Of a stretch of DNA of 33,849 bases, positions 14,637-23,253 are shown in pieces. Positions within the stretch are counted from its first letter, which is position 1, and each line of letters begins with the position of its first letter. This DNA comes from Mailhella sp. (GTDB taxonomy: Bacteria; Desulfobacterota; Desulfovibrionia; Desulfovibrionales; Desulfovibrionaceae). The translations under genes and the position numbers were made by a program. The notes beneath the pieces are model-generated. The model saw only the letters and a program-made list of their open reading frames with translations. It was not told the origin of the DNA and did no database searches. Location: positions 1 to 33,849 of the forward strand of contig JAFQTU010000040.1 of assembly GCA_017408905.1 (NCBI GenBank), given 5' to 3'.

Positions 14637-15641
14637 ATGAATCATCCCTGCTACATCTGCGGTCTCGGTTCCTCCGTTCCCTCCCGCGTTCTGACCAACG
14701 CGGACCTCGAGAAGATGGTGGAAACCTCCGACGAGTGGATCACGGCGCGCACCGGCATCAAGGAACGCCATATCCTTGACGAGAACGCCAACGGTTCCGA
14801 CCTTGGGGCCGAAGCCGCCCGTGCCGCGCTTGCTGAAGCCGGACTTGCCCCTGAAGACGTGACGCATATCTTTGCCGCCACCTGCACGCCCGACCATCTC
14901 AGCCCCAGCACCTCCTGCATCATCGCAGGAAAGCTCGGCATCTCCGCTTCTTCCGGCCAGATGGGCCGCGTGATGTGCATGGACTTCAACGCCGCCTGCA
15001 CGGGCTTCGTGTACGGCCTTGAGCTTGCCCGCGCCACCCTCTGCCTGCACCCCGAAGCCGTCATCCTGCTCGTGTCCGCCGAGGCACTGAGCCGCCGCAC
15101 CAACTTCGGCGACCGTTCCACCTGCGTGCTCTTCGGCGACGCCGCCGGGGCCGTGGTCCTGCGTTCTTCCTGCGAGAAGCCGCTGTGGAACGTGGCCGAC
15201 GTGTCCTGCGCTTCCGACGGCGCGCTCCGCGACCTCATCCAGATAGGCGGCGGCACGGCCTCCCCCATCGAAGTGGGCAGCACCGTGGGCCCGGAATGGT
15301 TCGTCACCATGCAGGGCATGGCCGTGTTCAAGCACGCCGTGCGCAACATGGCCGAAGAGAGCCAGAAACTTCTGGAACGCAACGGCATGGGCTTCGAGGA
15401 TGTGGACCTTTTCATCCCCCATCAGGCCAACCTGCGTATCATCAAGGCAGTTGGCGAACGCCTTGGGCTTGGAGAGGACAAGGTTTTCGCCAATGTGCAG
15501 AACTACGGCAACACGTCGGCCGCCACGCTCCCCGTGGCCCTGGCCGACGCCCGCAAGGCGGGCCGCCTTGCCCCCGGCATGAAGGTGCTGCTCACCAGCT
15601 TCGGCAGCGGCATGACCTGGGGTTCGGCCCTGCTCGTGTAG
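14637..15641 (+). CDS. fabH: Beta-ketoacyl-ACP synthase III
   Basis: FabH starts fatty-acid synthesis by condensing acetyl-CoA with malonyl-ACP. The 334-residue thiolase-fold enzyme has the full triad: Cys121 in NAACTGFVYGL, His262 in IPHQANLRI and Asn292 in YGNTSAAT. SDEWITARTGIKERH near 31-45 is also typical. The ATG at 14637 gives the expected short N-terminus, but the ribosome site is weak (GGGCAG region) and a hairpin lies immediately upstream. It follows plsX after a 307-base structured gap and precedes a separate fabG promoter. Confidence 0.97.
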   Translation: MNHPCYICGLGSSVPSRVLTNADLEKMVETSDEWITARTGIKERHILDENANGSDLGAEAARAALAEAGLAPEDVTHIFAATCTPDHLSPSTSCIIAGKLGISASSGQMGRVMCMDFNAACTGFVYGLELARATLCLHPEAVILLVSAEALSRRTNFGDRSTCVLFGDAAGAVVLRSSCEKPLWNVADVSCASDGALRDLIQIGGGTASPIEVGSTVGPEWFVTMQGMAVFKHAVRNMAEESQKLLERNGMGFEDVDLFIPHQANLRIIKAVGERLGLGEDKVFANVQNYGNTSAATLPVALADARKAGRLAPGMKVLLTSFGSGMTWGSALLV

Positions 15642-15645
15642 TTCC

Positions 15646-15674
15646 TTGTCATTTTCGGTGAATACGCTTATCAT
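15646..15674 (+). promoter_or_regulatory. fabG promoter
   Basis: A -35 box TTGTCA (15646-15651) and a -10 box TATCAT (15669-15674) are 17 bases apart, starting five bases after the fabH stop. It would give fabG-acpP a source of transcription independent of plsX-fabH, fitting the high demand for acyl carrier protein. Confidence 0.65.
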
Positions 15675-15695
15675 CCCCCCAATCAGGAGTATGCC

Positions 15696-16439
15696 ATGAG
15701 CGAGCTGACCCCCACCGCCCTCGTTACCGGCGGTTCCCGAGGCATCGGGCGCACCATAGCCCTTACCCTTGCCGAGGCCGGATACCAGATTTTCTTCACC
15801 TACGTGAGCCGCCCCGAGGCCGCTGACGCCGTTGTGGCCGAGATTGAGGCCGCTGGCGGCAAGGCCCGCGCCTTCCGCGTGGACTCGGCCGACGCCGAAC
15901 AGGTCTCCGCCTTCTTTGCCGACGAGATAAAGGGCAAGGTGGAGCTTTCCGTGCTGGTGAACAACGCGGGCATCACCCGCGACGGGCTCGTGCTCCGCAT
16001 GAAGGACGAGGACTTCGACAAGGTGCTCGACACCAACCTTCGCGGCGCCTTCCTCTTCCTGCGCGAAGCCGCCAAGATCATGGCCCGCCAGCGCCACGGC
16101 CGCATCATCAACATCTCGTCCGTGGTGGGGCAGATGGGCAACGCCGGGCAGATCAACTATTCCGCCGCCAAGGCCGGGCTCATCGGCATGACCAAGTCCG
16201 CCGCCAAGGAACTGGGCGGCCGCTCCGTTACCGTGAACGCCGTTGCCCCCGGCTTCATCGAGACCGATATGACCGCTGCCCTCACCGAGGAACAGCGCAA
16301 GGCCTATGCCGAAGCCATCCCGCTGGGCCGCCTCGGCTCGGCGCAGGACATAGCCGACACCGTGGCCTTCCTCGCCTCCGACAAGGCGTCCTATATCACG
16401 GGTCAGGTCATCGCCGTCAACGGCGGCCTGTACTGCTAG
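15696..16439 (+). CDS. fabG: 3-oxoacyl-ACP reductase
   Basis: FabG reduces beta-ketoacyl-ACP with NADPH, the first reduction of each elongation cycle. The 247-residue short-chain dehydrogenase has the cofactor loop GGSRGIG at 12-18, NNAG at 89-92, and the catalytic Ser142, Tyr155 and Lys159 (YSAAK). VAPGFIETDM near 197-206 and the C-terminal ITGQVIAVNGG are also standard. CAGGAG sits at good spacing before the ATG. It has its own promoter and lies just before acpP. Confidence 0.96.
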   Translation: MSELTPTALVTGGSRGIGRTIALTLAEAGYQIFFTYVSRPEAADAVVAEIEAAGGKARAFRVDSADAEQVSAFFADEIKGKVELSVLVNNAGITRDGLVLRMKDEDFDKVLDTNLRGAFLFLREAAKIMARQRHGRIINISSVVGQMGNAGQINYSAAKAGLIGMTKSAAKELGGRSVTVNAVAPGFIETDMTAALTEEQRKAYAEAIPLGRLGSAQDIADTVAFLASDKASYITGQVIAVNGGLYC

Positions 16440-16553
16440 GAATTTCGGCGCGCCTGCCGGTTCAAGCCGCCGTGCTGGCCAGCTCCGAGTATCAAGGAAC
16501 AGCCGGAATTTCCGGCCCCAAGGAAAAACCAAAAACACCCTCTGGAGGGAATC

Positions 16554-16787
16554 ATGTCTGTTGAAGCCAAAATCAAGCAGATCATCGTCGAACAGCTCCG
16601 CCGTTCCGAAGAAGAAGTCACCCCCGAAGCCTCCTTCATCGAAGACCTCGGCGCCGACTCTCTCGACCTCACCGAACTCATCATGGCCTTCGAAGAAGCC
16701 TTCGGCGTGGAAATCGCTGACGAAGACGCCCAGAAGATCCTCAAGGTGAAGGACGCCATCGCCTTCGTGAAGAGCAAGCAGGCCTAA
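16554..16787 (+). CDS. acpP: Acyl carrier protein
   Basis: The 77-residue acidic ACP carries growing fatty-acyl chains on a phosphopantetheine arm attached at Ser36 in the motif GADSLDL. The helix pattern and length are normal. A strong ribosome site (TGGAGGG) precedes the ATG. The 114-base gap after fabG contains a small hairpin (GCCGGAA with TCCGGC near 16502-16516). A very stable hairpin follows the gene, so abundant acpP messages probably end before fabF. Confidence 0.98.
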   Translation: MSVEAKIKQIIVEQLRRSEEEVTPEASFIEDLGADSLDLTELIMAFEEAFGVEIADEDAQKILKVKDAIAFVKSKQA

Positions 16788-16807
16788 GTTTCCCTGCTCC
16801 AACATAG

Positions 16808-16837
16808 TATGCCGGGGAGCCAGCGCTTCCCGGCATA
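16808..16837 (+). terminator. Hairpin terminator after acpP
   Basis: A 13-base-pair stem TATGCCGGGGAGC / GCTTCCCGGCATA with one G-U pair closes on a CAGC loop, about 20 bases after the acpP stop. The T-tract behind it is poor (TTGGTATGTCCTTT), so some transcription may read on into fabF. Confidence 0.65.
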
Positions 16838-16993
16838 TTGGTATGTCCTTTAACATCCGGCGGCCCTGCCGCTGTGTTCCCGTATGCCGCCCGCAGGAAG
16901 GAGAGGTCCTCCGGTACGGGCCTGCGCTCTGAGCGGAGCGCCGCGCCCCGGCCACGGCGGGAACGAGCATCCCAATTTTACGGAGACAACCGA

Positions 16994-18241
16994 GTGGAAC
17001 GCAAACGTATCGTCATCACCGGCCTTTCGGCCATAACCCCGCTGGGCAACGACATCGAGTCCAGCTGGGAAGCCCTGCTTGCCGGCAAGTCCGGCATCGG
17101 CCCCATCACGCTGTTCGACTCCACCGATTATCCCACCCACATCGCGGGCGAAGTCAAGGATTTCGATCCTGAGGCTTATATCAACCCCAAGGAATGCCGC
17201 AAGATGGACCGCTTCAGCCAGTTCGCTGTGTGCGCGGCCATCGACCTCCTGAAGGACTCCGGCCTCGTCATCGACGAGGGCAACGCCCACCGCGTGGGCG
17301 TGGTGCTCGGCGTGGGCCTCGGCGGCCTCAAGACCCTTGAAGATTTCCACGAAAAACTGCGCACGGCCGGCCCCCGCCGCGTGTCACCCTTCTACATCCC
17401 CATGGTCATCGCCAACATGGCCCCCGGCCTCGTGGCTATCCAGACCGGGGCCAAGGGCATCAACGTGGTCTCCACCAGCGCCTGCGCCTCGGCCCTGCAC
17501 GCCATCGGCTGCGCGTACGACCAGCTCGTGCTCGGCCGTGCCGACGCCGTGATCACCGGCGGTTCGGAAGCCACCATCTGCGGCATGGGCATTTCGGGCT
17601 TCACCTCCATGAAGGCCCTGTGCACCGACCATCAGGACGAGCCCCACAAGGCCTCCCGTCCCTTCGACGCCACCCGCTCCGGCTTTGTCATGGGCGAAGG
17701 CGCCGGCCTGCTCATGCTCGAGACCCTCGAACACGCCAAGGCCCGCGGCGCGAAGATCTACGCTGAAGTCCTCGGTTTCGGCGCTTCCGACGACGCGAAC
17801 CACATGGTGGCCCCGCTGGAATCCGGCGCGGGCATGGTGGCCTGCATCAACGCCGCCCTTGCCGACGCCAACGTCGAACCCGGCCTCATCGACTACGTGA
17901 GCGCCCACGGCACTTCCACCCACGCCAACGACGCCGCCGAGACCAAGGCCCTGCACACCGTGTTCGGCGAACACGCCAGGGAACTGGCCATCACCGGCGT
18001 GAAGTCGCAGATAGGCCATCTGCTCGGCGCTTCCGGCGGCGTGTCCAGCATCTTCGCCGCCCTCACCCTTCAGAGCGGCATGGTTCCCGGCACGATCAAC
18101 CTTGAGAACCCCGACCCCGAGTGCGACCTCAACTACATGGCCGAAGGCTCAAAAAAGCTCGACCCGCAGTACGCCATCGTCAACGCCCTCGGCTTCGGCG
18201 GCACGAACGGCTGTCTGGTACTGAAGAAGTACACGGACTAG
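16994..18241 (+). CDS. fabF: Beta-ketoacyl-ACP synthase II
   Basis: FabF elongates acyl-ACP by condensing it with malonyl-ACP. The 415 residues show Cys164 in STSACASALHA, His305 in SAHGTSTHAND, Lys337 and His342 in GVKSQIGHLLGASG, and GFGGTN near the C-terminus. The start is the GTG at 16994 (VERKRIVITG), with CGGAG at suitable spacing; the open frame reaches further upstream but encodes an Arg/Pro-rich leader running into the acpP terminator. It lies about 200 bases after acpP and ends at a strong terminator before glyA. Confidence 0.96.
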   Translation: MERKRIVITGLSAITPLGNDIESSWEALLAGKSGIGPITLFDSTDYPTHIAGEVKDFDPEAYINPKECRKMDRFSQFAVCAAIDLLKDSGLVIDEGNAHRVGVVLGVGLGGLKTLEDFHEKLRTAGPRRVSPFYIPMVIANMAPGLVAIQTGAKGINVVSTSACASALHAIGCAYDQLVLGRADAVITGGSEATICGMGISGFTSMKALCTDHQDEPHKASRPFDATRSGFVMGEGAGLLMLETLEHAKARGAKIYAEVLGFGASDDANHMVAPLESGAGMVACINAALADANVEPGLIDYVSAHGTSTHANDAAETKALHTVFGEHARELAITGVKSQIGHLLGASGGVSSIFAALTLQSGMVPGTINLENPDPECDLNYMAEGSKKLDPQYAIVNALGFGGTNGCLVLKKYTD

Positions 18242-18270
18242 TTCCCGCGCCGGAATATCTTCACAAGCAG

Positions 18271-18296
18271 GGGCCGGGCAACCGGCCCTTTCCTTT
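18271..18296 (+). terminator. Intrinsic terminator after fabF
   Basis: GGGCCGG (18271-18277) pairs with CCGGCCC (18282-18288) around a GCAA tetraloop and is followed by TTTCCTTT. It separates the fab operon from glyA. Confidence 0.8.
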
Positions 18297-18325
18297 CACC
18301 ACAGATTCCCCAGAGGTCTGCCCCC

Positions 18326-19570
18326 ATGAACGAGATCATCCTGCGCGACCCCGCCGTTGCCGACGCCATCCTGAAGGAATCCCGCCGTCAGGTCAGCAAG
18401 CTCGAACTCATCGCTTCCGAGAACTTTGTCTCCGCCGCCGTGCGCGAGGCTCAGGGTTCCATCATGACGCACAAGTACGCCGAAGGCTACCCGGCCAAGC
18501 GCTACTATGGCGGCTGTGAGTTCGTCGATGTGGTGGAAGATATCGCCCGCGACCGTGCCAAGGAAATTTTCGGCTGTGATTTCGCCAACGTACAGCCCCA
18601 TGCCGGAAGCCAGGCCAACATGGCGGCCTACATGGCCCTTGTGAAGCCCGGGGACACCATCCTCGGCATGGACCTGACCCACGGCGGCCACCTTACCCAC
18701 GGCAGCCCGGTGAACTTCTCCGGCCGCACGTACAACTTTGTGCCCTACGGTGTGGACCGCGAGAGCGGCCAGCTCGACTACGACGCCGTGGAGAAGATGG
18801 CGGAACAGTGCCGCCCCGCTCTCATCGTGGCCGGTGCCAGCGCCTACGCCCGCACCCTCGACTTCCCCCGCTTCCGCGCCATTGCGGACAAGGTGGGCGC
18901 CAAGCTCATGGTGGACATGGCCCACATCGCCGGCCTTGTGGCAGGCGGCCAGCACATTTCCCCGCTCCCCTACGCCGACATCGTGACCACCACCACCCAC
19001 AAGACCCTGCGCGGCCCCCGCGGCGGCATGATACTTTCCGCCCGCGGCGAGGAATACGGCAAGGCGGTGAACAGCGCCATCTTCCCGGGAATGCAGGGCG
19101 GCCCGCTCATGCACGTCATCGCGGCCAAGGCCGTGGCCTTCGGCGAGGCCCTGCGCCCCGAGTTCCGCGACTATCAGGCGCAGGTGGTGAAGAACGCCAA
19201 GGTGCTGGCCCAGTGCCTGCTCGACGCCGGGTACGAACTCGTTTCCGGCGGCACGGACAATCACCTCATGCTGCTCGACCTTTCGAAGCGCGACCTCACC
19301 GGCAAGGACGCCGAACACGCCCTCGACCTTGCGGGCATCACGGCCAACAAGAACACCGTGCCCTTCGAGACCCGCTCCCCCTATGTCACCTCGGGCGTGC
19401 GCATCGGCACGGCGGCCCTGACCACGCGCGGCATGAAGGAAGACGATATGCTCAAGGTGGGCGGCTGGATAGTGGACGTGCTCTCCAGCACGCAGAACGA
19501 GACCCGCCTTGGCGAGATCCGCGCCGACGTGGAGAAGTTCGCCAGCCAGTTCCCGCTTTTCGCGTGGTAA
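18326..19570 (+). CDS. glyA: Serine hydroxymethyltransferase
   Basis: GlyA interconverts serine and glycine with tetrahydrofolate, the main source of one-carbon units (used for purines and thymidylate). The 414-residue PLP enzyme has [11 protein letters not shown] near 26-36, [14 protein letters not shown] at 50-63, [10 protein letters not shown] at 117-126, [12 protein letters not shown] near 197-208 and the cofactor lysine Lys226 in [14 protein letters not shown]. Length is normal. AGAGGT (18312-18317) is the ribosome site. Terminators lie on both sides, so it is a single-gene unit; no promoter stood out in the short gap. Confidence 0.98.
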   Translation: MNEIILRDPAVADAILKESRRQVSKLELIASENFVSAAVREAQGSIMTHKYAEGYPAKRYYGGCEFVDVVEDIARDRAKEIFGCDFANVQPHAGSQANMAAYMALVKPGDTILGMDLTHGGHLTHGSPVNFSGRTYNFVPYGVDRESGQLDYDAVEKMAEQCRPALIVAGASAYARTLDFPRFRAIADKVGAKLMVDMAHIAGLVAGGQHISPLPYADIVTTTTHKTLRGPRGGMILSARGEEYGKAVNSAIFPGMQGGPLMHVIAAKAVAFGEALRPEFRDYQAQVVKNAKVLAQCLLDAGYELVSGGTDNHLMLLDLSKRDLTGKDAEHALDLAGITANKNTVPFETRSPYVTSGVRIGTAALTTRGMKEDDMLKVGGWIVDVLSSTQNETRLGEIRADVEKFASQFPLFAW

Positions 19571-19585
19571 GAACGCGCTGATACC

Positions 19586-19624
19586 AAGGCAGGCCTCCGG
19601 CAGGATACCGGGCGCCTGCCTTTT
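19586..19624 (+). terminator. Intrinsic terminator after glyA
   Basis: AAGGCAGGC (19586-19594) pairs with GCCTGCCTT (19614-19622), with an inner CCGG/CCGG stem, and runs into TTTT. It lies just before the dCMP deaminase gene and argues against using the ATG at 19628, which sits in its T-tract. Confidence 0.75.
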
Positions 19625-19672
19625 CAAATGCCGAAGGAAGTGATAACAGTTCCCCTATACGCGGGAGTTGAT

Positions 19673-20218
19673 ATGGTACAGGACAACAGAGCAAGCTGGC
19701 CCCGTTATTTCATGGACATAGCCTTCCTTGTGGCACAGCGTTCCACCTGCCTCCGCCGCAAGGTGGGGGCTATCGCCGTGCTGGACAGGCGCATCCTCGC
19801 CACCGGCTACAACGGTGCGCCCTCGGGCGTGCCGCACTGCCTTGAGGTGGGCTGTCTGCGCCAGCAGCTCGGCATCCCCTCGGGCCAGCGCCACGAGATA
19901 TGCCGGGGCATCCATGCCGAGCAGAACGTCATCATCCAGGCGGCCGTGCACGGCATTTCCCTGCGCGGGGCCGAGATATTCTGCACGCACCAGCCCTGCA
20001 TCATCTGCGCCAAGATGCTCATCAACTGCGGCGTGAAGAAGATATGGATAGCCGAAGGCTACCCCGACCAGCTTTCCGAGAAGATGCTTTCCGAAGCCGG
20101 GGTGGAGCTTGTGGTGCTTCCTGCCGGAGAAGGGAAGGAAAGCAAAGTTAGACCTGTCGAACATTCGTCCTGCGCCTGCGGCTCGTCCTGTTCCTGCGGC
20201 GAAGGAGGGAAGGCATGA
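19673..20218 (+). CDS. dCMP deaminase family protein (ComEB-like)
   Basis: The 181-residue zinc deaminase probably turns dCMP into dUMP for thymidylate synthesis. It carries the zinc motifs [11 protein letters not shown] (about residue 81) and [14 protein letters not shown] (about 107-120), together with the long insert [24 protein letters not shown] typical of ComEB-type dCMP deaminases. ATG 19673 was chosen because GGGAG lies five bases upstream; ATG 19628 would add 15 residues but starts in the glyA terminator. The C-terminal ~25 residues hold a cluster of cysteines ([12 protein letters not shown]), not part of the catalytic domain. Its stop overlaps the ribD start (ATGA), so it leads the riboflavin operon. 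Confidence 0.88.
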   Translation: MVQDNRASWPRYFMDIAFLVAQRSTCLRRKVGAIAVLDRRILATGYNGAPSGVPHCLEVGCLRQQLGIPSGQRHEICRGIHAEQNVIIQAAVHGISLRGAEIFCTHQPCIICAKMLINCGVKKIWIAEGYPDQLSEKMLSEAGVELVVLPAGEGKESKVRPVEHSSCACGSSCSCGEGGKA

Positions 20219-21360
20219 GCGAGCTTGCCCGCCACGAAGCCTTCATGCGCCGCGCCATTGAGCTGGCCGAACGCGGCCGCTGGCGCACGGCCCCCAATCC
20301 CACGGTGGGCGCTGTCCTCGTGAAGGATGGCGAGATCGTGGCCGAGGGCTGGCATCAGGTCTGCGGTCAGGCCCATGCCGAGGTGAACTGCCTGAGCGAC
20401 GCCGCCGAAAAGGGCGTGGACACTTCCGCCTGCACGCTCTACGTCACGCTTGAGCCGTGCAACCATTTCGGCAAAACTCCTCCCTGTTCCCATGCCGTGC
20501 TCAAGGCCGGGATAAAGCGCGTGTTCATCGGCCTGCCGGACATGAACGCCAAGGCCGCAGGCGGCGCGGACTTCCTGCGCGAGAACGGCGTGGAAGTGGT
20601 CTCGGGCCTGCTGGAAGCGGAATGCTGCGAGCTCGTGGCCGATTTCATCACATGGCAGACCACGAAGCGCCCCTATGTCATCCTGAAAATGGCCTCCACG
20701 CTGGACGGACGCATCTCCACCAAGGCCGGGCGCTCCCAGAAGATCTCCAACGAGGCCTCCCACGCCGAGGTGCATCGCCTGCGCGAGAAGGTGGGCCTTG
20801 CCCGGGGCGCGGTGCTCGTGGGCGGCAACACCTTCGCCCTCGACGACCCGCGCCTTACCGCCCGCACCGGAACGGCGGAGCGCCAGCCCCTTGCGGCGGT
20901 GCTCACCTCGCGCCTGCCTTCCGAGAACGGCTGCGCCCTCGTGCGCGAACGCGCCGCCGAGAGCGTGTTCTTCACCACGGCGGCACAGGCGGCTTCCCCT
21001 GCGGCGGCGGCCCTGCGCGCCAAGGGGGCCCGCGTCTATGGCGTGGACTGCGCCGACAGCGGCACGGCCCGCGCCCCGCTCGACGTGGCGCAGGTGCTGG
21101 AACTGCTCCGCGCCGAAGAGAACTGCCTCTACGTGCTGTGCGAGGGTGGGGGGCGCACCGCGCTTTCCCTGCTCGAAGCCGGGCTGGTGGACGAGTTCCA
21201 CCTGCACATGGCCCCGCTCATCCTTGCGGACGACGAGGCCACGCCGCTGTTCTCGGGCCGCCACACCGAAAGCATGGAAGAGGCCCTGCGCATGAAGGCC
21301 GTTGCCGTGTCCCTTGCCGAGGGGGACGTCCACATCCGATTCCGAGCCATGAGGGGCTGA
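20215..21360 (+). CDS. ribD: Bifunctional riboflavin deaminase/reductase RibD
   Basis: RibD performs the second and third steps of riboflavin synthesis, deaminating and then reducing the pyrimidine intermediate. The N-terminal deaminase (1-145) has NPTVGAVLV, the zinc ligands His54 (HAEVNCL), Cys82 and Cys91 ([12 protein letters not shown]). The C-terminal reductase (about 150-381) has [34 protein letters not shown] and [20 protein letters not shown]. Length (381) is normal. It overlaps the dCMP deaminase stop by four bases and has GGAGGG upstream; ribE begins one base after its stop. Confidence 0.97.
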   Translation: MSELARHEAFMRRAIELAERGRWRTAPNPTVGAVLVKDGEIVAEGWHQVCGQAHAEVNCLSDAAEKGVDTSACTLYVTLEPCNHFGKTPPCSHAVLKAGIKRVFIGLPDMNAKAAGGADFLRENGVEVVSGLLEAECCELVADFITWQTTKRPYVILKMASTLDGRISTKAGRSQKISNEASHAEVHRLREKVGLARGAVLVGGNTFALDDPRLTARTGTAERQPLAAVLTSRLPSENGCALVRERAAESVFFTTAAQAASPAAAALRAKGARVYGVDCADSGTARAPLDVAQVLELLRAEENCLYVLCEGGGRTALSLLEAGLVDEFHLHMAPLILADDEATPLFSGRHTESMEEALRMKAVAVSLAEGDVHIRFRAMRG

Positions 21361-21361
21361 T

Positions 21362-22048
21362 ATGTTCACAGGACTGGTCGAAGGTCAGGGCCGCGTCACG
21401 GCCGTAGAGAAAAGGGGAGGGGACATACTCTTCCGCTTCCATCCGCTTTTTGCGTTCGAAAAGCCCGAGATAGGCGAATCCGTGGCCTGCAACGGCGTCT
21501 GCCTCACGGTGGAGACGTGGCTCCCCGCCGGGCCGGAATTCACGGTGTTCGCGTCTGCCGAAACGGCGTCCTGCACCAATCTCGGCGCTCTGCGCGTGGG
21601 TTCGCTGGTCAACATGGAACGCGCCATGCAGATGGGCGACCGCTTCGGCGGCCATATCGTGAGCGGCCATGTGGACTGCGTGGCGCAGGTGGAGAGCATG
21701 GCGGAAGTGGGCGGTTCGCGCCGCATCCGCATGGCCTTCGCGCCCGAGTGGAGCGGCGAGGTCGTTCCCAAGGGCTCGGTCACGCTGGACGGCATCAGCC
21801 TCACGGTGAACCGCTGCGGCGAGGGCTGGCTGGAAGTGAACATCATCCCCGAAACGTGGCGCGTCACCACCGCCGCAGGCTGGAAGCCCGGGGCCGCCGT
21901 GAACATGGAGACCGACATCATAGCCAAGTACGTGAAGAGCGTGATGCGGCCCTTCTGCGGCGGGGCGGGGCAGGGCGCTTCTGCACAGAATTCCCCGGAA
22001 AGCCGCGTGACCATGGATTTTCTGCTCAAGAACGGCTTCGGCCTGTAG
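21362..22048 (+). CDS. ribE: Riboflavin synthase alpha chain
   Basis: RibE dismutates two lumazines into riboflavin plus the pyrimidine. The 228 residues comprise two lumazine-binding domains: MFTGLVEGQGRV with GESVACNGVCLTV in the first, and GDRFGGHIVSGHVDC with GSVTLDGISLTVN in the second. The catalytic N-terminal MFTG is intact. The C-terminal ~30 residues (after VMRPFCGG) are a variable tail. It starts one base after ribD, using its GAGGGG end as ribosome site. In many relatives ribBA comes next; here a terminator and a 225-base gap lead straight to ribH. Confidence 0.96.
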   Translation: MFTGLVEGQGRVTAVEKRGGDILFRFHPLFAFEKPEIGESVACNGVCLTVETWLPAGPEFTVFASAETASCTNLGALRVGSLVNMERAMQMGDRFGGHIVSGHVDCVAQVESMAEVGGSRRIRMAFAPEWSGEVVPKGSVTLDGISLTVNRCGEGWLEVNIIPETWRVTTAAGWKPGAAVNMETDIIAKYVKSVMRPFCGGAGQGASAQNSPESRVTMDFLLKNGFGL

Positions 22049-22065
22049 AGAGGACGTATTTTCCG

Positions 22066-22105
22066 GGGCTTTCCGCGCCCAACTATGCGGAAAGCCCTGC
22101 TTTTG
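22066..22105 (+). terminator. Terminator or attenuator between ribE and ribH
   Basis: An 11-base-pair perfect stem GGGCTTTCCGC / GCGGAAAGCCC (22066-22076 and 22087-22097) is followed by TGCTTTTG. It closes the ribD-ribE message or attenuates read-through to ribH. No FMN-riboswitch core was recognised in the gap. Further GC-rich inverted repeats, including GGGCC-AC-GGCCC just before ribH, fill the rest of the gap to 22273. Confidence 0.7.
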
Positions 22106-22273
22106 CGCTTAACGGGGCGGGAAAATGCTTGGCATCCGCGCCGTTTTGCGCGAAGATATCCCCCGCGCGCGTACACGCGAAGGGAAGGGCGGGCAGAAAC
22201 GCCGCCGCTTCCCCGGGCCGCGCGCCCCAGTGCTGAGAAAAAGGGCCACGGCCCATAACTGTGTGAGGAACCT

Positions 22274-22744
22274 ATGTATTCCGTGAAGACCATCGAAGGG
22301 CAGCTCAATGCCCAGGGACTGAAGATCGCCATCGTCGCGTCCCGCTTCAACGACTTTGTGGTCGGTCGCCTCATTGACGGGGCCATCGACTACCTCGTGC
22401 GCCACGGCGCTTCTGTGGAAGATATCACCGTCATCCGCGTTCCCGGCGCGTATGAACTGCCCCTTGTGTGCAAGAAGCTGGCCGCCTTCTCCCAGTACAG
22501 CGGCATCATAGCTCTGGGCGCGGTCATCCGCGGCAGCACTCCCCACTTCGACTACGTCTGCGCCGAAGCCTCCAAGGGCATCGCGCAGATCTCCCTGCAG
22601 ACCGGCCTGCCCATCGGCTTCGGCCTGCTCACCTGCGACAATCTGGAGCAGGCCATCGAACGCGCCGGCGCCCACGTGGGCAACAAGGGTTCTGAGGCCG
22701 CGGCCGCCGTGCTCGAAACCATCCGCGTCATGGAGCAGATCTGA
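22274..22744 (+). CDS. ribH: 6,7-dimethyl-8-ribityllumazine synthase
   Basis: RibH condenses the pyrimidine with dihydroxybutanone phosphate to give lumazine, RibE's substrate; it forms large icosahedral or pentameric assemblies. The 156 residues show [12 protein letters not shown] near 22-33, [10 protein letters not shown] near 57-66, [17 protein letters not shown] near 80-96 (with the catalytic His) and [11 protein letters not shown] near 117-127. GAGGA precedes the ATG. The final TGA shares its last base with the nusB ATG, so they are translated together. Confidence 0.97.
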   Translation: MYSVKTIEGQLNAQGLKIAIVASRFNDFVVGRLIDGAIDYLVRHGASVEDITVIRVPGAYELPLVCKKLAAFSQYSGIIALGAVIRGSTPHFDYVCAEASKGIAQISLQTGLPIGFGLLTCDNLEQAIERAGAHVGNKGSEAAAAVLETIRVMEQI

Positions 22745-23202
22745 TGTCTGTGAAAGAACCTTCCCGCCGCGCCCATCGCCAGCTTGCCTTCCAGGCCCTC
22801 TACGGCCAGGAATTCCTCGACTGCCATACCGTGGACGACCTTAAGAAGGCCTTCCTCGCCGTGCCCCGCCAGCAGGGCGAAAGCCCTGAGGCCGAACCTT
22901 CCGGCTTCGCATGGGAACTCGTTCTGGGCGTGTGGCAGAACCGCACCGAGCTCGACGCCGTTATCGAGCGCTTCGCCCGCAACTGGCGGCTCGACCGCGT
23001 GGGCCGCGTGGAGCTGAACCTCCTGCGCCTTGGCGTGTACGAGATGCTCTACCGTGCCGACGTTCCCTGCAAGGTCTCCATGAACGAGGCCCTCGAACTC
23101 GACAAGCAGTACGGCGACGCCCGTTCCCATACCTTTGTCAACGGTATTCTCGACGCTGTGAGCAAGGCCCTTGAAAAGGGCGAGCTCAAGGCCCGCGCCT
23201 GA
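22744..23202 (+). CDS. nusB: Transcription antitermination factor NusB
   Basis: NusB is a small all-helical RNA-binding protein that acts with NusE (S10) on boxA in rRNA antitermination. The 152 residues carry SRRAHRQLAFQALYGQEF near 7-24, RNWRLDRVGRVELNLLRLGVYEM near 79-101 and the C-terminal FVNGILDAVSKAL. Overlap with ribH (TGATG) is the frequent ribH-nusB pairing. A 51-base gap then leads to leuS. Confidence 0.96.
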   Translation: MSVKEPSRRAHRQLAFQALYGQEFLDCHTVDDLKKAFLAVPRQQGESPEAEPSGFAWELVLGVWQNRTELDAVIERFARNWRLDRVGRVELNLLRLGVYEMLYRADVPCKVSMNEALELDKQYGDARSHTFVNGILDAVSKALEKGELKARA

Positions 23203-23253
23203 TACCCCCTTCGTGCAAGCGCTCCTGCGCGCGAACTTCCAAGGATCGAAGAA

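Noticed and set aside
16838..16993. Upstream extension of fabF
   Set aside because: The added 52 residues are Arg/Pro-rich and start in the acpP terminator; GTG 16994 has a ribosome site and gives the family N-terminus.
19628..19672. Upstream ATG for the dCMP deaminase
   Set aside because: It sits in the T-tract of the glyA terminator and has no ribosome site; ATG 19673 has GGGAG at good spacing.
22049..22273. Possible FMN riboswitch before ribH
   Set aside because: The conserved FMN-aptamer core sequences were not seen; only a terminator stem and generic GC hairpins were found.
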